Positions 1 through 5,204 are shown, counted from the first letter of the stretch. The stretch is 5,765 nucleotides of DNA from Rhizobiaceae bacterium (GCA_004299545.1 SCRB01000352.1:1-5765), one strand, 5' to 3'. The notes: a model not told the origin generated them from the letters alone. Numbers and translations are program-made.

Positions 1-208
1 CGCCGATGTCGCCCGCATAGCGCAGCCCGCACTCGTCGCCGTGGGCACGACGGACGATATAGCGGGATCGCCGCAGAAACTGGCGCGGCTGTTGCCGCAT
101 GGCGAAGCGTTCGCGATCGAGGGCCGGGACCATATGCTCTCGGTCGGCGACAGGACGTTCAAGAAGCGGGCGGTCGAATTCCTGCGTGCCCATCCGCTGC
201 GGAACTGA
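1..208 (+). CDS. alpha/beta hydrolase, C-terminal fragment (5' end outside window)
   Basis: The reading frame is already open at base 2 and ends at TGA 206-208, leaving 68 visible residues. They look like the end of an alpha/beta-hydrolase fold: a beta strand (PALVAVG) leads into TTDDIAGS, where D18 or D19 is the likely acid of the catalytic triad. After a helix, GRDHMLSVGD carries the likely catalytic histidine (H44), and a final helix (TFKKRAVEFLRAHP) closes the domain. The nucleophile-elbow serine would lie upstream of the window, so substrate and exact subfamily cannot be told. It lies in the same direction as cysE, 162 bases before it, and a weak hairpin follows its stop, so joint transcription is uncertain. 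Fold assignment is good; function is unknown. Confidence 0.8.
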   Translation, partial: ADVARIAQPALVAVGTTDDIAGSPQKLARLLPHGEAFAIEGRDHMLSVGDRTFKKRAVEFLRAHPLRN

Positions 209-235
209 CTGTCAAGGCCCTGTTTTCCATTGCAG

Positions 236-252
236 CCCGAAATCGGGTATTT
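236..252 (+). terminator. weak hairpin after the hydrolase gene
   Basis: CCCGA (236-240) and TCGGG (243-247) can pair around a very short loop (as a 4-bp stem with an AAAT loop), followed by TATTT. It lies 28 bases after the hydrolase stop, a suitable place for a terminator. The stem is short and the T tract is poor, so it may be incidental. Confidence 0.3.
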
Positions 253-261
253 CAAATCTCC

Positions 262-292
262 TTGAACGACGGTTAAGGAATTTGCGGTTCAA
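262..292 (+). promoter_or_regulatory. possible operator upstream of cysE
   Basis: The 162-base gap before cysE holds an inverted repeat TTGAAC (262-267) / GTTCAA (287-292). It encloses TTGA-N7-TTAA (262-276), one mismatch from the CtrA-type consensus TTAA-N7-TTAA. No convincing -35/-10 pair could be fixed nearby. Both motifs are short enough to arise by chance, so this is only a candidate control region. Confidence 0.25.
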
Positions 293-370
293 AGCTGCGG
301 TCCGATGGACTATCTATGGGAGAATGTCCGTCGCTGGCGAAGTCACCGCCGAATGCAAAGGGAGAGCGTC

Positions 371-1189
371 ATGAGCAGCCTCGGCACCGTCCGCACGGGC
401 AACCTCCAGGCGGTCGATCCGATCTGGAACGCCGTGCGCGAGGAAGCGGCGGAAGCGGCCCGGAACGATCCGCTGCTCGCCGCCTTCCTCTACGCGACCG
501 TTCTCAACCATGCCACGCTCGATGAAGCGGTTATCCATCGTATCGCGCAGCGGCTCGACCACGGCGATATCAACGCCGAGCTGATCGGCCAGACCTTCCG
601 CGCCATGGCCAACAGCCGGCCGGAATGGAGCAGCATCATACGCGTCGACATCCAGGCCTATTACGACCGCGATCCCGCCTGTGATCGCTTCCTCATGCCG
701 GTCCTCTATTTCAAAGGCTTCCATGCGATCCAGACGCACCGACTGGCGCATTGGTTGTGGGAGAACGGGCGGCGTGACTTCGCGCTCTATCTGCAAAGCC
801 GATCCTCCTCCGTTTTCCAGACCGACATCCATCCCGCGTCACGTCTCGGCAAGGGCATCTTCATCGACCATGCCACCGGGATCGTGATCGGCGAGACGGC
901 CGTGGTGGAGGACAATGTTTCGATGCTTCACGGCGTCACGCTTGGCGGGACCGGCAAGGCGAGCGGCGACCGGCATCCGAAGATCCGCCACGGTGTGCTG
1001 CTCGGCGCGGGCGCCAAGGTTTTGGGCAATATCGAGGTCGGCCATTGCGCCAAGGTCGCGTCGGGTTCGGTCGTCCTTTCGCCCGTGCCGCACAACAAGA
1101 CCGTTGCCGGCGTGCCGGCGCGTGTCGTCGGTGAAACGGGCTGCGACGAACCTTCGCGCGCGATGGACCAGATCCTGCCGACGGAATGA
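371..1189 (+). CDS. cysE: serine O-acetyltransferase (CysE)
   Basis: CysE transfers acetyl from acetyl-CoA to L-serine, giving O-acetylserine for cysteine synthesis in the cytoplasm; the enzyme is normally feedback-inhibited by cysteine. The 272-residue protein has the helical N-terminal SATase domain (about residues 14-118) followed by the left-handed beta-helix hexapeptide domain (about 150-255). Catalytic residues known from E. coli CysE are all present: D101 in DRDPA, D166-H167 in IDHATG, and H202 in GDRHPKIR, plus the LGGTGK segment of the acetyl-CoA site. I chose ATG 371 because AAAGGGAG (357-364) is well placed before it. The frame extends up to ATG 305, but that start has no ribosome site and would add an unusual Arg-rich leader. 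The C-terminus ends DQILPTE rather than in the isoleucine that docks into CysK in enteric CysE. The neighbouring DUF3126 gene lies 146 bases downstream. Confidence 0.97.
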   Translation: MSSLGTVRTGNLQAVDPIWNAVREEAAEAARNDPLLAAFLYATVLNHATLDEAVIHRIAQRLDHGDINAELIGQTFRAMANSRPEWSSIIRVDIQAYYDRDPACDRFLMPVLYFKGFHAIQTHRLAHWLWENGRRDFALYLQSRSSSVFQTDIHPASRLGKGIFIDHATGIVIGETAVVEDNVSMLHGVTLGGTGKASGDRHPKIRHGVLLGAGAKVLGNIEVGHCAKVASGSVVLSPVPHNKTVAGVPARVVGETGCDEPSRAMDQILPTE

Positions 1190-1274
1190 CAGGCGCCGCC
1201 GCCGCTCACGGCAGGGTCCGCTCATCTCTCGGTCACGACACACTGGAAGAAAACCGTTCAGGCTTTACATGGCA

Positions 1275-1301
1275 GGTTGGCGCGTGGCAGAAGCGCGAAC
1301 C
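1275..1301 (+). other. small hairpin in the cysE-DUF3126 gap
   Basis: The 146-base gap between cysE and the next gene holds GGTT-GG-CGCG (1275-1284) facing CGCG-AACC (1294-1301). This makes an 8-bp stem with a two-base bulge and a 9-base loop. No T run follows it, so it is not an obvious terminator. No clear sigma-70 promoter was found here, so read-through from cysE is possible. Confidence 0.25.
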
Positions 1302-1335
1302 ATATCGCCTGCGCGGCGCCTGACGGAGAGAGAGA

Positions 1336-1542
1336 TTGAAGCCCGAAGAAATCAGAAAGCTCGATGCCTATTTCAAGCGCACCTTCACCAATCCTGCGCT
1401 GCAGGTGAAGGCGCGGCCGCGCAAGGATGATTCCTGCGAGCTTTATCTCGGCGACGAGTTTCTCGGCATCATCTTCAAGGATGATGACGACGGCGAACTT
1501 TCCTACAATTTCTCCATGGCGATCTTGGACGTCGATCTGTAA
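1336..1542 (+). CDS. DUF3126 family protein
   Basis: This 68-residue protein matches what I know of DUF3126, a small family of alphaproteobacteria with no established function. It opens KPEEIRKLDAYFKRTF, has a charged middle part PRKDDSCELYLGDEFLG, then an acidic turn KDDDDGEL, and ends SYNFSMAILDVDL. There is no signal peptide or membrane segment, so it should be cytoplasmic, with an alpha helix followed by several beta strands. The start is TTG 1336: the run GGAGAGAGAG (1325-1334) is directly before it and an in-frame TGA sits at 1321-1323, so no upstream start exists. From memory, its place after cysE is common in Rhizobiales; whether it helps cysteine metabolism is unknown. Confidence 0.9.
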   Translation: MKPEEIRKLDAYFKRTFTNPALQVKARPRKDDSCELYLGDEFLGIIFKDDDDGELSYNFSMAILDVDL

Positions 1543-1573
1543 AGCCTCGCATTTTGGTGTGATTTCAACGGCT

Positions 1574-1597
1574 TGCCGGAAAATCCGGAATCCTTTT
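1574..1597 (+). terminator. possible terminator after DUF3126
   Basis: CCGGA (1576-1580) and TCCGG (1584-1588) form a short stem with an AAA loop, 33 bases after the DUF3126 stop, followed by AATCCTTTT. It lies in the 82-base gap between convergent genes and may work in both directions. The stem is only 5 bp, so confidence is low. Confidence 0.35.
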
Positions 1598-1624
1598 GGA
1601 AACTCTCGACTCGCGGTGGAGCGG

Positions 1625-2359
1625 TCAGCTGGCGGTCTTGAGATAGGCGCTGGCCTTTTGCGCCACCGCCTTGTCCAGTTGCTGCCAGGAGCCGAGCAGG
1701 TTTCGCGGGAAACGGAAGAGAAGCGTCAGCCTGTTGCCCACCGCGATGTCGCGCTCACAAGGGGCGAGCGATTGCGCTGCCGAAGGTCCGGTCAGGCAAC
1801 GCGCCACGAAAGGCTGCTCTCCCGCTCGTTTCGCGACCGCGAGTTCCTCGCCCGCATAACCGGTATCCGGCTTGAAATCGTAAAATTCGAGGCCGTTTTC
1901 ACCGGGTCTTCCCGCTTCCGCTATAAGGGTGCGGTAGATCGGATCGAAACGTCCGCTCATGTCGAGCGGCATGAGCCGCGGCTCGAAGGTGAGGAAGAGG
2001 ATAGCCTTGCGGCCGCCGATGTCGTTGAAATCATCCCGCGTCGCCGCCGTATAGCCTTTCATGTCGGGCCAATGGAGATAGAGATCGAGCCGGTCCGCCT
2101 CGCCGTCGCGCCGGGCATGGCTGAAGCGGATGGCATTCGAGGGCACGGAGAGCACGTTGTTGCCGATGACGATCTCGTGCAGGGTGGCGTCTTCCGTATA
2201 GTCGCCATTGGACAGGAAGCGGCTCAGCCAATGTCCGGCAATCAGGATGGCGAGCGATAACAGCGCCAGCGCAGCAAAGCCGTAGAAGACGCGGAACATC
2301 AGGGCTTGGTCGATGCCCTTGATTTCAAGCCCTTCCAGTGCTTCGGTCTGTTGTTGCAT
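1625..2359 (-). CDS. membrane-anchored protein of unknown function
   Basis: I do not recognise a named family. Read from ATG 2359 the protein has 244 residues. A short N-terminal cytoplasmic part of about 22 residues leads into one clear hydrophobic segment (about 24-43, VFYGFAALALLSLAILIAGH). The remaining 200 or so residues are soluble and probably periplasmic. This part has alternating beta-like stretches (LDLYLHWPDM, AILFLTFEPRLM) and two cysteines (C188, C201) that could form a disulfide. No catalytic motif stands out. The start is uncertain: TTG 2365 is two codons upstream in frame and neither start has a strong ribosome site; I prefer ATG. It is convergent with DUF3126 and divergent from the carbonic anhydrase gene. 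GC-rich codon use and a coherent single-anchor topology support a real gene. Confidence 0.85.
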   Translation of the reverse strand: MQQQTEALEGLEIKGIDQALMFRVFYGFAALALLSLAILIAGHWLSRFLSNGDYTEDATLHEIVIGNNVLSVPSNAIRFSHARRDGEADRLDLYLHWPDMKGYTAATRDDFNDIGGRKAILFLTFEPRLMPLDMSGRFDPIYRTLIAEAGRPGENGLEFYDFKPDTGYAGEELAVAKRAGEQPFVARCLTGPSAAQSLAPCERDIAVGNRLTLLFRFPRNLLGSWQQLDKAVAQKASAYLKTAS

Positions 2360-2435
2360 CGTCAAGAGGCGGGCTTTTTCTGATGAATCCGCAGGCTAAC
2401 GCGCCGCTGTCGGGAAAAGCCTTGCGGTTTTATGG

Positions 2436-2454
2436 TAAAGAAGGCGTTAACGCC
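2436..2454. promoter_or_regulatory. 12-bp palindrome in divergent promoter region
   Basis: The 154-base gap between the divergent membrane protein and carbonic anhydrase genes contains a perfect palindrome, GGCGTTAACGCC (2443-2454), a plausible dimeric regulator site. Overlapping it, TAAA-N7-TTAAC (2436-2451) is one base from the CtrA-type pattern TTAA-N7-TTAAC. It could serve either or both genes. No confident -35/-10 pair was identified. Confidence 0.35.
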
Positions 2455-2513
2455 GCAGCAGCAGGCCCGCTTGAACGGGGCACAGGCGGGACGAAAAGGG
2501 ACAGCCCGGGAAA

Positions 2514-3041
2514 ATGCCGATCTATACTCTGAATGACAGGCGTCCGGCTTTCGAAGACGAGGCATCGCTTTGGATCGCGCCGGATGCGGTTCTGATCGGC
2601 GATGTGAGGCTGGGCGCGAATGTCGGCATCTGGTTCGGCGCCGTGCTGCGTGGCGACAACGAACCGATTGTCATCGGTGCGGACAGCAATGTCCAGGAGC
2701 ATACCGTCATGCACACCGACCCCGGCTTCCCGCTGACGGTGGGCAAGGGCTGCACGATCGGCCACAGGGCTATGCTGCATGGCTGCACGATCGCAGACAA
2801 TGCGTTGGTCGGCATGGGCGCCATCGTGCTCAACGGCGCGAAAATAGGAAGGAATTCCCTTGTCGGCGCAGGCGCGCTGGTGACGGAGGGGAAGGAATTT
2901 CCCGACAATTCCCTGATCGTCGGTTCGCCGGCAAGAGTTGTGCGTTCGCTCGACGAAGCCGCCATTCAAGGCTTGCGCGGCTCGGCGAAGCATTACGTCG
3001 AAAACGCAAGGCGGTTCGCCAAGGGACTGAAACCGCTCTGA
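2514..3041 (+). CDS. gamma-class carbonic anhydrase-like hexapeptide protein
   Basis: This 175-residue protein is a left-handed beta-helix trimer of the gamma carbonic anhydrase / YrdA / PaaY group. The class interconverts CO2 and bicarbonate, although many members have weak or undetected activity. Hexapeptide turns run from about residue 22 ([13 protein letters not shown]) to 140 (GSPARVV), followed by a C-terminal helix. Spacing of functional residues matches M. thermophila Cam: R46 and D48 in RGD, Q61, and zinc-ligand histidines H67, H84 and H89, six bases of spacing logic being Q to H +6 and H to H +5. The acidic proton-shuttle loop of Cam is absent, which suggests the CamH-type subgroup. 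There is no signal peptide. AAGGGA (2496-2501) is rather far from ATG 2514, and GGGA (2508-2511) is rather near. The gene appears to stand alone, with a terminator after it. Confidence 0.93.
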   Translation: MPIYTLNDRRPAFEDEASLWIAPDAVLIGDVRLGANVGIWFGAVLRGDNEPIVIGADSNVQEHTVMHTDPGFPLTVGKGCTIGHRAMLHGCTIADNALVGMGAIVLNGAKIGRNSLVGAGALVTEGKEFPDNSLIVGSPARVVRSLDEAAIQGLRGSAKHYVENARRFAKGLKPL

Positions 3042-3061
3042 AGACCTGTCCCGGCTCTCCC

Positions 3062-3100
3062 AAAAAAAGGCGGAGCCGGCCCGGGACAAGGGCCGGCTCC
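3062..3100 (-). terminator. strong intrinsic terminator for the - strand peptidase gene
   Basis: GGAGCCGGCCC (3072-3082) and GGGCCGGCTCC (3090-3100) form a perfect 11-bp GC-rich stem with a 7-base loop. On the - strand the stem is followed, after GCC, by seven T (A 3062-3068 on +). That is a textbook rho-independent terminator for transcripts coming from the peptidase gene, about 140 bases past its stop. A competing 8-bp pairing, TGTCCCGG (3047-3054) with CCGGGACA (3081-3088), is also possible. Confidence 0.8.
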
Positions 3101-3102
3101 TG

Positions 3103-3147
3103 AACCCGGTCGTTGGGGACGGGGAGGTGGGGACTCGACCGGGTTTT
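3103..3147 (+). terminator. probable terminator for the carbonic anhydrase gene, G-rich loop
   Basis: AACCCGGTCG (3103-3112) and CGACCGGGTT (3136-3145) pair perfectly over 10 bp, and TTTT (3144-3147) ends the structure on the + strand, 61 bases after the carbonic anhydrase stop. The 23-base loop is unusual: it carries four G runs (3115-3118, 3121-3124, 3126-3127, 3129-3132). The T tract is short, so termination strength is uncertain. Confidence 0.5.
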
Positions 3148-3238
3148 CCCTCCTCGCGACGGTCGGTTTTCCGCCGCCGTGATCCTGTCTTTTCGCGTCA
3201 CCCCGTCAGCCGGGGCGCCGTTTGGCTGTTCCGGGCCG

Positions 3239-3847
3239 CTATTTCAAGCTGCCGACGACGGTGATGTCGCGGTCGTCCCTGATGGCGACCCACTGGCCGG
3301 AATTGGTTTCGGACTGGCGTTTCAGGTAGCGGTAATCGGTATCCGTCCAGGCGAGAATGCGAGGCTCGAGATTGTCGAGGATATAATCGCCCATGCTGGT
3401 CCTGACCGTCAGGACGGCGTGTCCGTCGCCGTTGGGCTGCTTCACCACCGTCATCAGGAGGTCGCCGGCCGGGATGTTGTCAGCAATCAATTTGCGGCGC
3501 TTTTCCAGCGCATAATCCTCGCAATCGCCATAGCCGTCGTCCGGATATGACCAATATTCCTCGACACCGTAGTTCTGCTGGTCGGTCATCGGCTTGACCC
3601 GCTGATTGACGGTGTTGTTGACGCGGATCAGTTCGGCCCACAATTTGCGGGTAAGCGTGATCGGCGCCTCTTTCGGCGTCATTTCCCTGCACTCGCTCGG
3701 CAAACGCTGGCAGAATTCGTAATGGCCGACTGGCTGGCTCGTGCGGCCGCCCGTTGGCATGGAAAAATTTTCGGCATGCGCCGTCGCCGCGAGCAAGAGC
3801 GACGCGACGACTGGCGCCACGGCCCTGAGGACTTGTCCCGTGTCCAT
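3239..3847 (-). CDS. periplasmic transglutaminase-like cysteine peptidase (BTLCP, peptidase C93 type)
   Basis: This 202-residue protein has an N-terminal signal peptide: hydrophobic core about residues 8-22, likely cut after AHA at 25. The mature protein should therefore act in the periplasm. The catalytic triad of the bacterial transglutaminase-like cysteine proteinase family is visible: C109 in YGDCEDYALEKR, H143 in GDGHAVLTV and D158 in YILDNL. It is preceded by the family segment EEYWSYPDD. The acidic residues flanking the catalytic cysteine (D108, E110) match the calcium ligands reported for LapG, the family member that cuts a surface adhesin under cyclic-di-GMP control. C46 and C53 may form a disulfide. 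ATG 3847 is well supported by GGGGAGA seven bases upstream. The substrate is unknown, and no LapD-like partner or adhesin lies in the window, so I assign only the family. Confidence 0.93.
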   Translation of the reverse strand: MDTGQVLRAVAPVVASLLLAATAHAENFSMPTGGRTSQPVGHYEFCQRLPSECREMTPKEAPITLTRKLWAELIRVNNTVNQRVKPMTDQQNYGVEEYWSYPDDGYGDCEDYALEKRRKLIADNIPAGDLLMTVVKQPNGDGHAVLTVRTSMGDYILDNLEPRILAWTDTDYRYLKRQSETNSGQWVAIRDDRDITVVGSLK

Positions 3848-3889
3848 TTGGTGTCTCCCCGTTCGAGAGACACAATGGCAGATGCGGAT

Positions 3890-4010
3890 TTATTTGACGC
3901 AAAAGCGCGAAGTATATATTGAGTAAAATTCGATATGTCTCAGAGAGATACGAGAAATATATAAGTATAAAATTGTCTATTTTACAGAAATATTATATTA
4001 ACCATGCGGC
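3890..4010. other. AT-rich island upstream of the peptidase gene
   Basis: The 397-base gap between the peptidase start and the PilZ stop has no convincing gene. Its part nearest the peptidase is strongly AT-rich: by hand count 19 of 90 bases are G or C over 3911-4000, against clearly GC-rich genes on both sides. It probably contains the peptidase promoter on the - strand; TATACT (3969-3964) is a possible -10 box but no good -35 box fits. It also holds a small stem TGTCTC/GAGATA around AGA near 3936-3951. The rest of the gap (4011-4245) is of ordinary composition. Confidence 0.55.
3894..3920 (+). promoter_or_regulatory. possible + strand promoter
   Basis: TTGACG (3894-3899) and TATATT (3915-3920) resemble sigma-70 boxes but are only 15 bases apart, short of the usual 16-18. 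They point away from the peptidase gene into a stretch without a gene on the + strand. This could drive an untranslated RNA or be chance in AT-rich DNA. Confidence 0.25.
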
Positions 4011-4183
4011 ACCTGCCGACACCGGGCTTTGGAAATGTGGAGAGCATATCGGGAAACCCCATGGCCCCGACCCGTATGGGATTGTGGAAGGCATTGAGGT
4101 CCTGGAAACGAGACAGGGGGATGTCCCGATCGCTATCGTTCGGCTTGTTCCGGGGATCTGCGGCGCGGCGCTGACGCGAGAAA

Positions 4184-4203
4184 CGAAGGCGCAAGCGCCT
4201 GCG
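4184..4203 (-). terminator. possible terminator after the PilZ gene
   Basis: AGGCGC (4187-4192) and GCGCCT (4195-4200) are a perfect inverted repeat, extended by CG/CG after one mismatch. It lies about 45 bases past the PilZ stop on the - strand. The bases that follow there (TTTCTCGCG) are only mildly T-rich, so termination would be weak. Confidence 0.35.
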
Positions 4204-4245
4204 GCCGCGTGGCGGCGGCATGCCTTACGGGGATTATTGCCGGAT

Positions 4246-4863
4246 TTAGCGGATGTTGTCCTCGAAGGCGGCTTCGAGCGTATCGGGCTTTTGCACGACG
4301 GCGAATTCGATCGCGACGCCATCTTCGAAATGGCGCACGACCTGGCCACGCGTCGTGCCGAGGAGCACCTGCACTCCTATGGCGGGCCGGACATCGATTT
4401 CTATTGCCGCGCCGGACAGCGAGAGGTCGAGTATCCGGCATTGATATTGCCGGCCGTCCGCCAGTTGCAGCACGCTGCGCGGATTGCGCGGTGCCACGCG
4501 TTCATGCCGCCGGTCCTCGGGAAGGTCGAGTTCATGCTTGTTGGCGAGCCAGGTAAGCTGGGCGGCAAGCTTTTCCTTCTTGCGGTCGGACGCGATGATG
4601 GTCATCGCGAATCCGTCTTCCATGCGTCGCGTCAGCACACCCTCTATGCGCCCGATATGGTCGATATACGCGATGATCTTCTCGCCCGGTTCTCCGATCT
4701 TGTCGGTCCTGAGCGATACGTCCCCGGGCGACATGCTGATGACTTCGCAGGCGTGTTCGCTGCGGTCCTCGAGCATGAAGCGGCCATAGATCCTGACGTT
4801 GACACGCTGGAAGTTCCGGCGTTCCGTGCCCGACGGCATAACCCCGATCGCCGCTGATGACAT
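4246..4863 (-). CDS. tandem PilZ-domain protein (putative cyclic-di-GMP receptor)
   Basis: This 205-residue cytoplasmic protein has two PilZ domains, the fold that binds cyclic-di-GMP through an RxxxR motif and a (D/N)xSxxG motif. The second domain (about 117-190) is canonical: R118-x3-R122 in DRRHERV, and D146, S148 and G151 in LDLSLSG, so it should bind the nucleotide. The first domain (about 15-92) has R16-x3-R20, but its second motif reads SMSPGD (43-48) instead of DxSxxG, so it may be a structural or partner-binding domain. A short helical linker (about 93-112) joins them. Start ATG 4863 has AGAGGA close upstream. There is no output domain, so it probably acts by contacting another protein. 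Candidate processes are motility, polysaccharide or adhesion, by analogy only. It lies between a PAS gene and a periplasmic peptidase, all on the - strand. Confidence 0.92.
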   Translation of the reverse strand: MSSAAIGVMPSGTERRNFQRVNVRIYGRFMLEDRSEHACEVISMSPGDVSLRTDKIGEPGEKIIAYIDHIGRIEGVLTRRMEDGFAMTIIASDRKKEKLAAQLTWLANKHELDLPEDRRHERVAPRNPRSVLQLADGRQYQCRILDLSLSGAAIEIDVRPAIGVQVLLGTTRGQVVRHFEDGVAIEFAVVQKPDTLEAAFEDNIR

Positions 4864-4897
4864 GGATTCCTCTGGCCTGCGCCTGCTGAATACAACG

Positions 4898-4926
4898 ATT
4901 ATCCCAGAAAAGTAGCAGAATGTCGG
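4898..4926 (-). promoter_or_regulatory. candidate promoter of the PilZ gene
   Basis: On the - strand CCGACA (4926-4921) and GATAAT (4903-4898) are exactly 17 bases apart and resemble -35 and -10 boxes (4 of 6 and 5 of 6). The -10 box ends 35 bases before the PilZ start. Directly upstream, TTAA-N6-GTAAC (4927-4941 on +) resembles a CtrA-type site abutting the -35 box. This supports separate transcription of PilZ from the PAS gene. Confidence 0.45.
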
Positions 4927-4992
4927 TTAACAAGCGGTAACGGCACCCTCAATTCCGACAATATCGTTTACGAATGAGGCAACGTTGTCGGG
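4921..4992. repeat. three copies of a TGTCGG/CCGACA motif
   Basis: TGTCGG occurs at 4921-4926 and 4987-4992, and its complement CCGACA lies at 4955-4960. The last two extend to the 7-bp inverted repeat CCGACAA / TTGTCGG. They sit just upstream of the PilZ start, and the first copy is the candidate -35 box, so regulator binding is conceivable but unproven. Confidence 0.3.
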
Positions 4993-5030
4993 CACTGAAG
5001 GAGGGGAAGCGGCTGAAAAGGTTCCTGGTG

Positions 5031-5097
5031 GGTTTGTTTCCAACATTTGCATCCGGTTGGTGCAATGCGCTCAAGCAAATGTCTGAAACGAGAAACC
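5031..5097. repeat. long imperfect inverted repeat 1
   Basis: The arms are GGTTT-GTTTC-CA-ACATTTGC (5031-5050) and GCAAATGT-CT-GAAAC-GAG-AAACC (5075-5097). They pair over 18 bp with a 2x2 internal loop and a 3-base bulge; the loop is 24 bases. The left arm segment CATTTGCA can also pair with TGCAATG (5061-5067) inside the loop. It lies in the 341-base gap between the PAS and PilZ genes, where I find no gene. It is a potential RNA structure or a small mobile-element remnant. Confidence 0.6.
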
Positions 5098-5117
5098 GTT
5101 GGCAACCATATGATTCT

Positions 5118-5191
5118 AGTGGAGCTTTGAATTTGACATTTGAAACAAAGCTCGATGCAGACCGGGATTCAAATATCAAATTCGCTCCACT
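5118..5191. repeat. long imperfect inverted repeat 2, next to the PAS stop
   Basis: AGTGGAGC-TTT-GAATTTGA-C-ATTTGAA (5118-5144) faces TTCAAAT-A-TCAAATTC-GCTCCACT (5168-5191). The stem has 23 paired bases, one 3-base bulge and one C/A position that becomes a G-U pair in - strand RNA; the loop is 23 bases. The stem base is 13 bases past the PAS stop codon on the - strand, so it would form the 3' end structure of that mRNA, although no T run follows. GAGCTTTG (5122-5129) also has a second perfect partner, CAAAGCTC (5146-5153). Confidence 0.7.
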
Positions 5192-5204
5192 GGGCCGGCT
5201 ACAA

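Noticed and set aside
305..370. Upstream ATG extension of cysE by 22 residues
   Set aside because: There is no ribosome site before ATG 305, while ATG 371 has a good one and gives the normal N-terminus.
314..832. 172-residue - strand open frame opposite cysE
   Set aside because: It is the shadow of cysE, whose catalytic motifs are all intact.
1427..2260. 277-residue + strand open frame across DUF3126 and the membrane protein gene
   Set aside because: It overlaps a recognised DUF3126 gene in another frame and is antisense to the membrane protein, with no domain signal of its own.
2430..3089. 219-residue - strand open frame opposite the carbonic anhydrase gene
   Set aside because: The + strand frame has the complete zinc-ligand and hexapeptide pattern, so this is a shadow.
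3201..3215. Small hairpin CCCCG-TCAGC-CGGGG after the peptidase stop
   Set aside because: It is only 5 bp with no T run on either strand; the strong terminator further on is the better candidate.
3982..4221. 79-residue - strand open frame downstream of PilZ
   Set aside because: It has GC-rich third positions in its first half, but an Arg-rich low-complexity start, no good ribosome site and no family resemblance. It could be a decayed gene, but there is not enough to call it.
3919..4857. Long + strand open frame (312 residues) starting at TTG in the AT-rich island
   Set aside because: Most of it is the complement of the PilZ gene, which has clear domain motifs. It has no ribosome site and no recognisable protein character.
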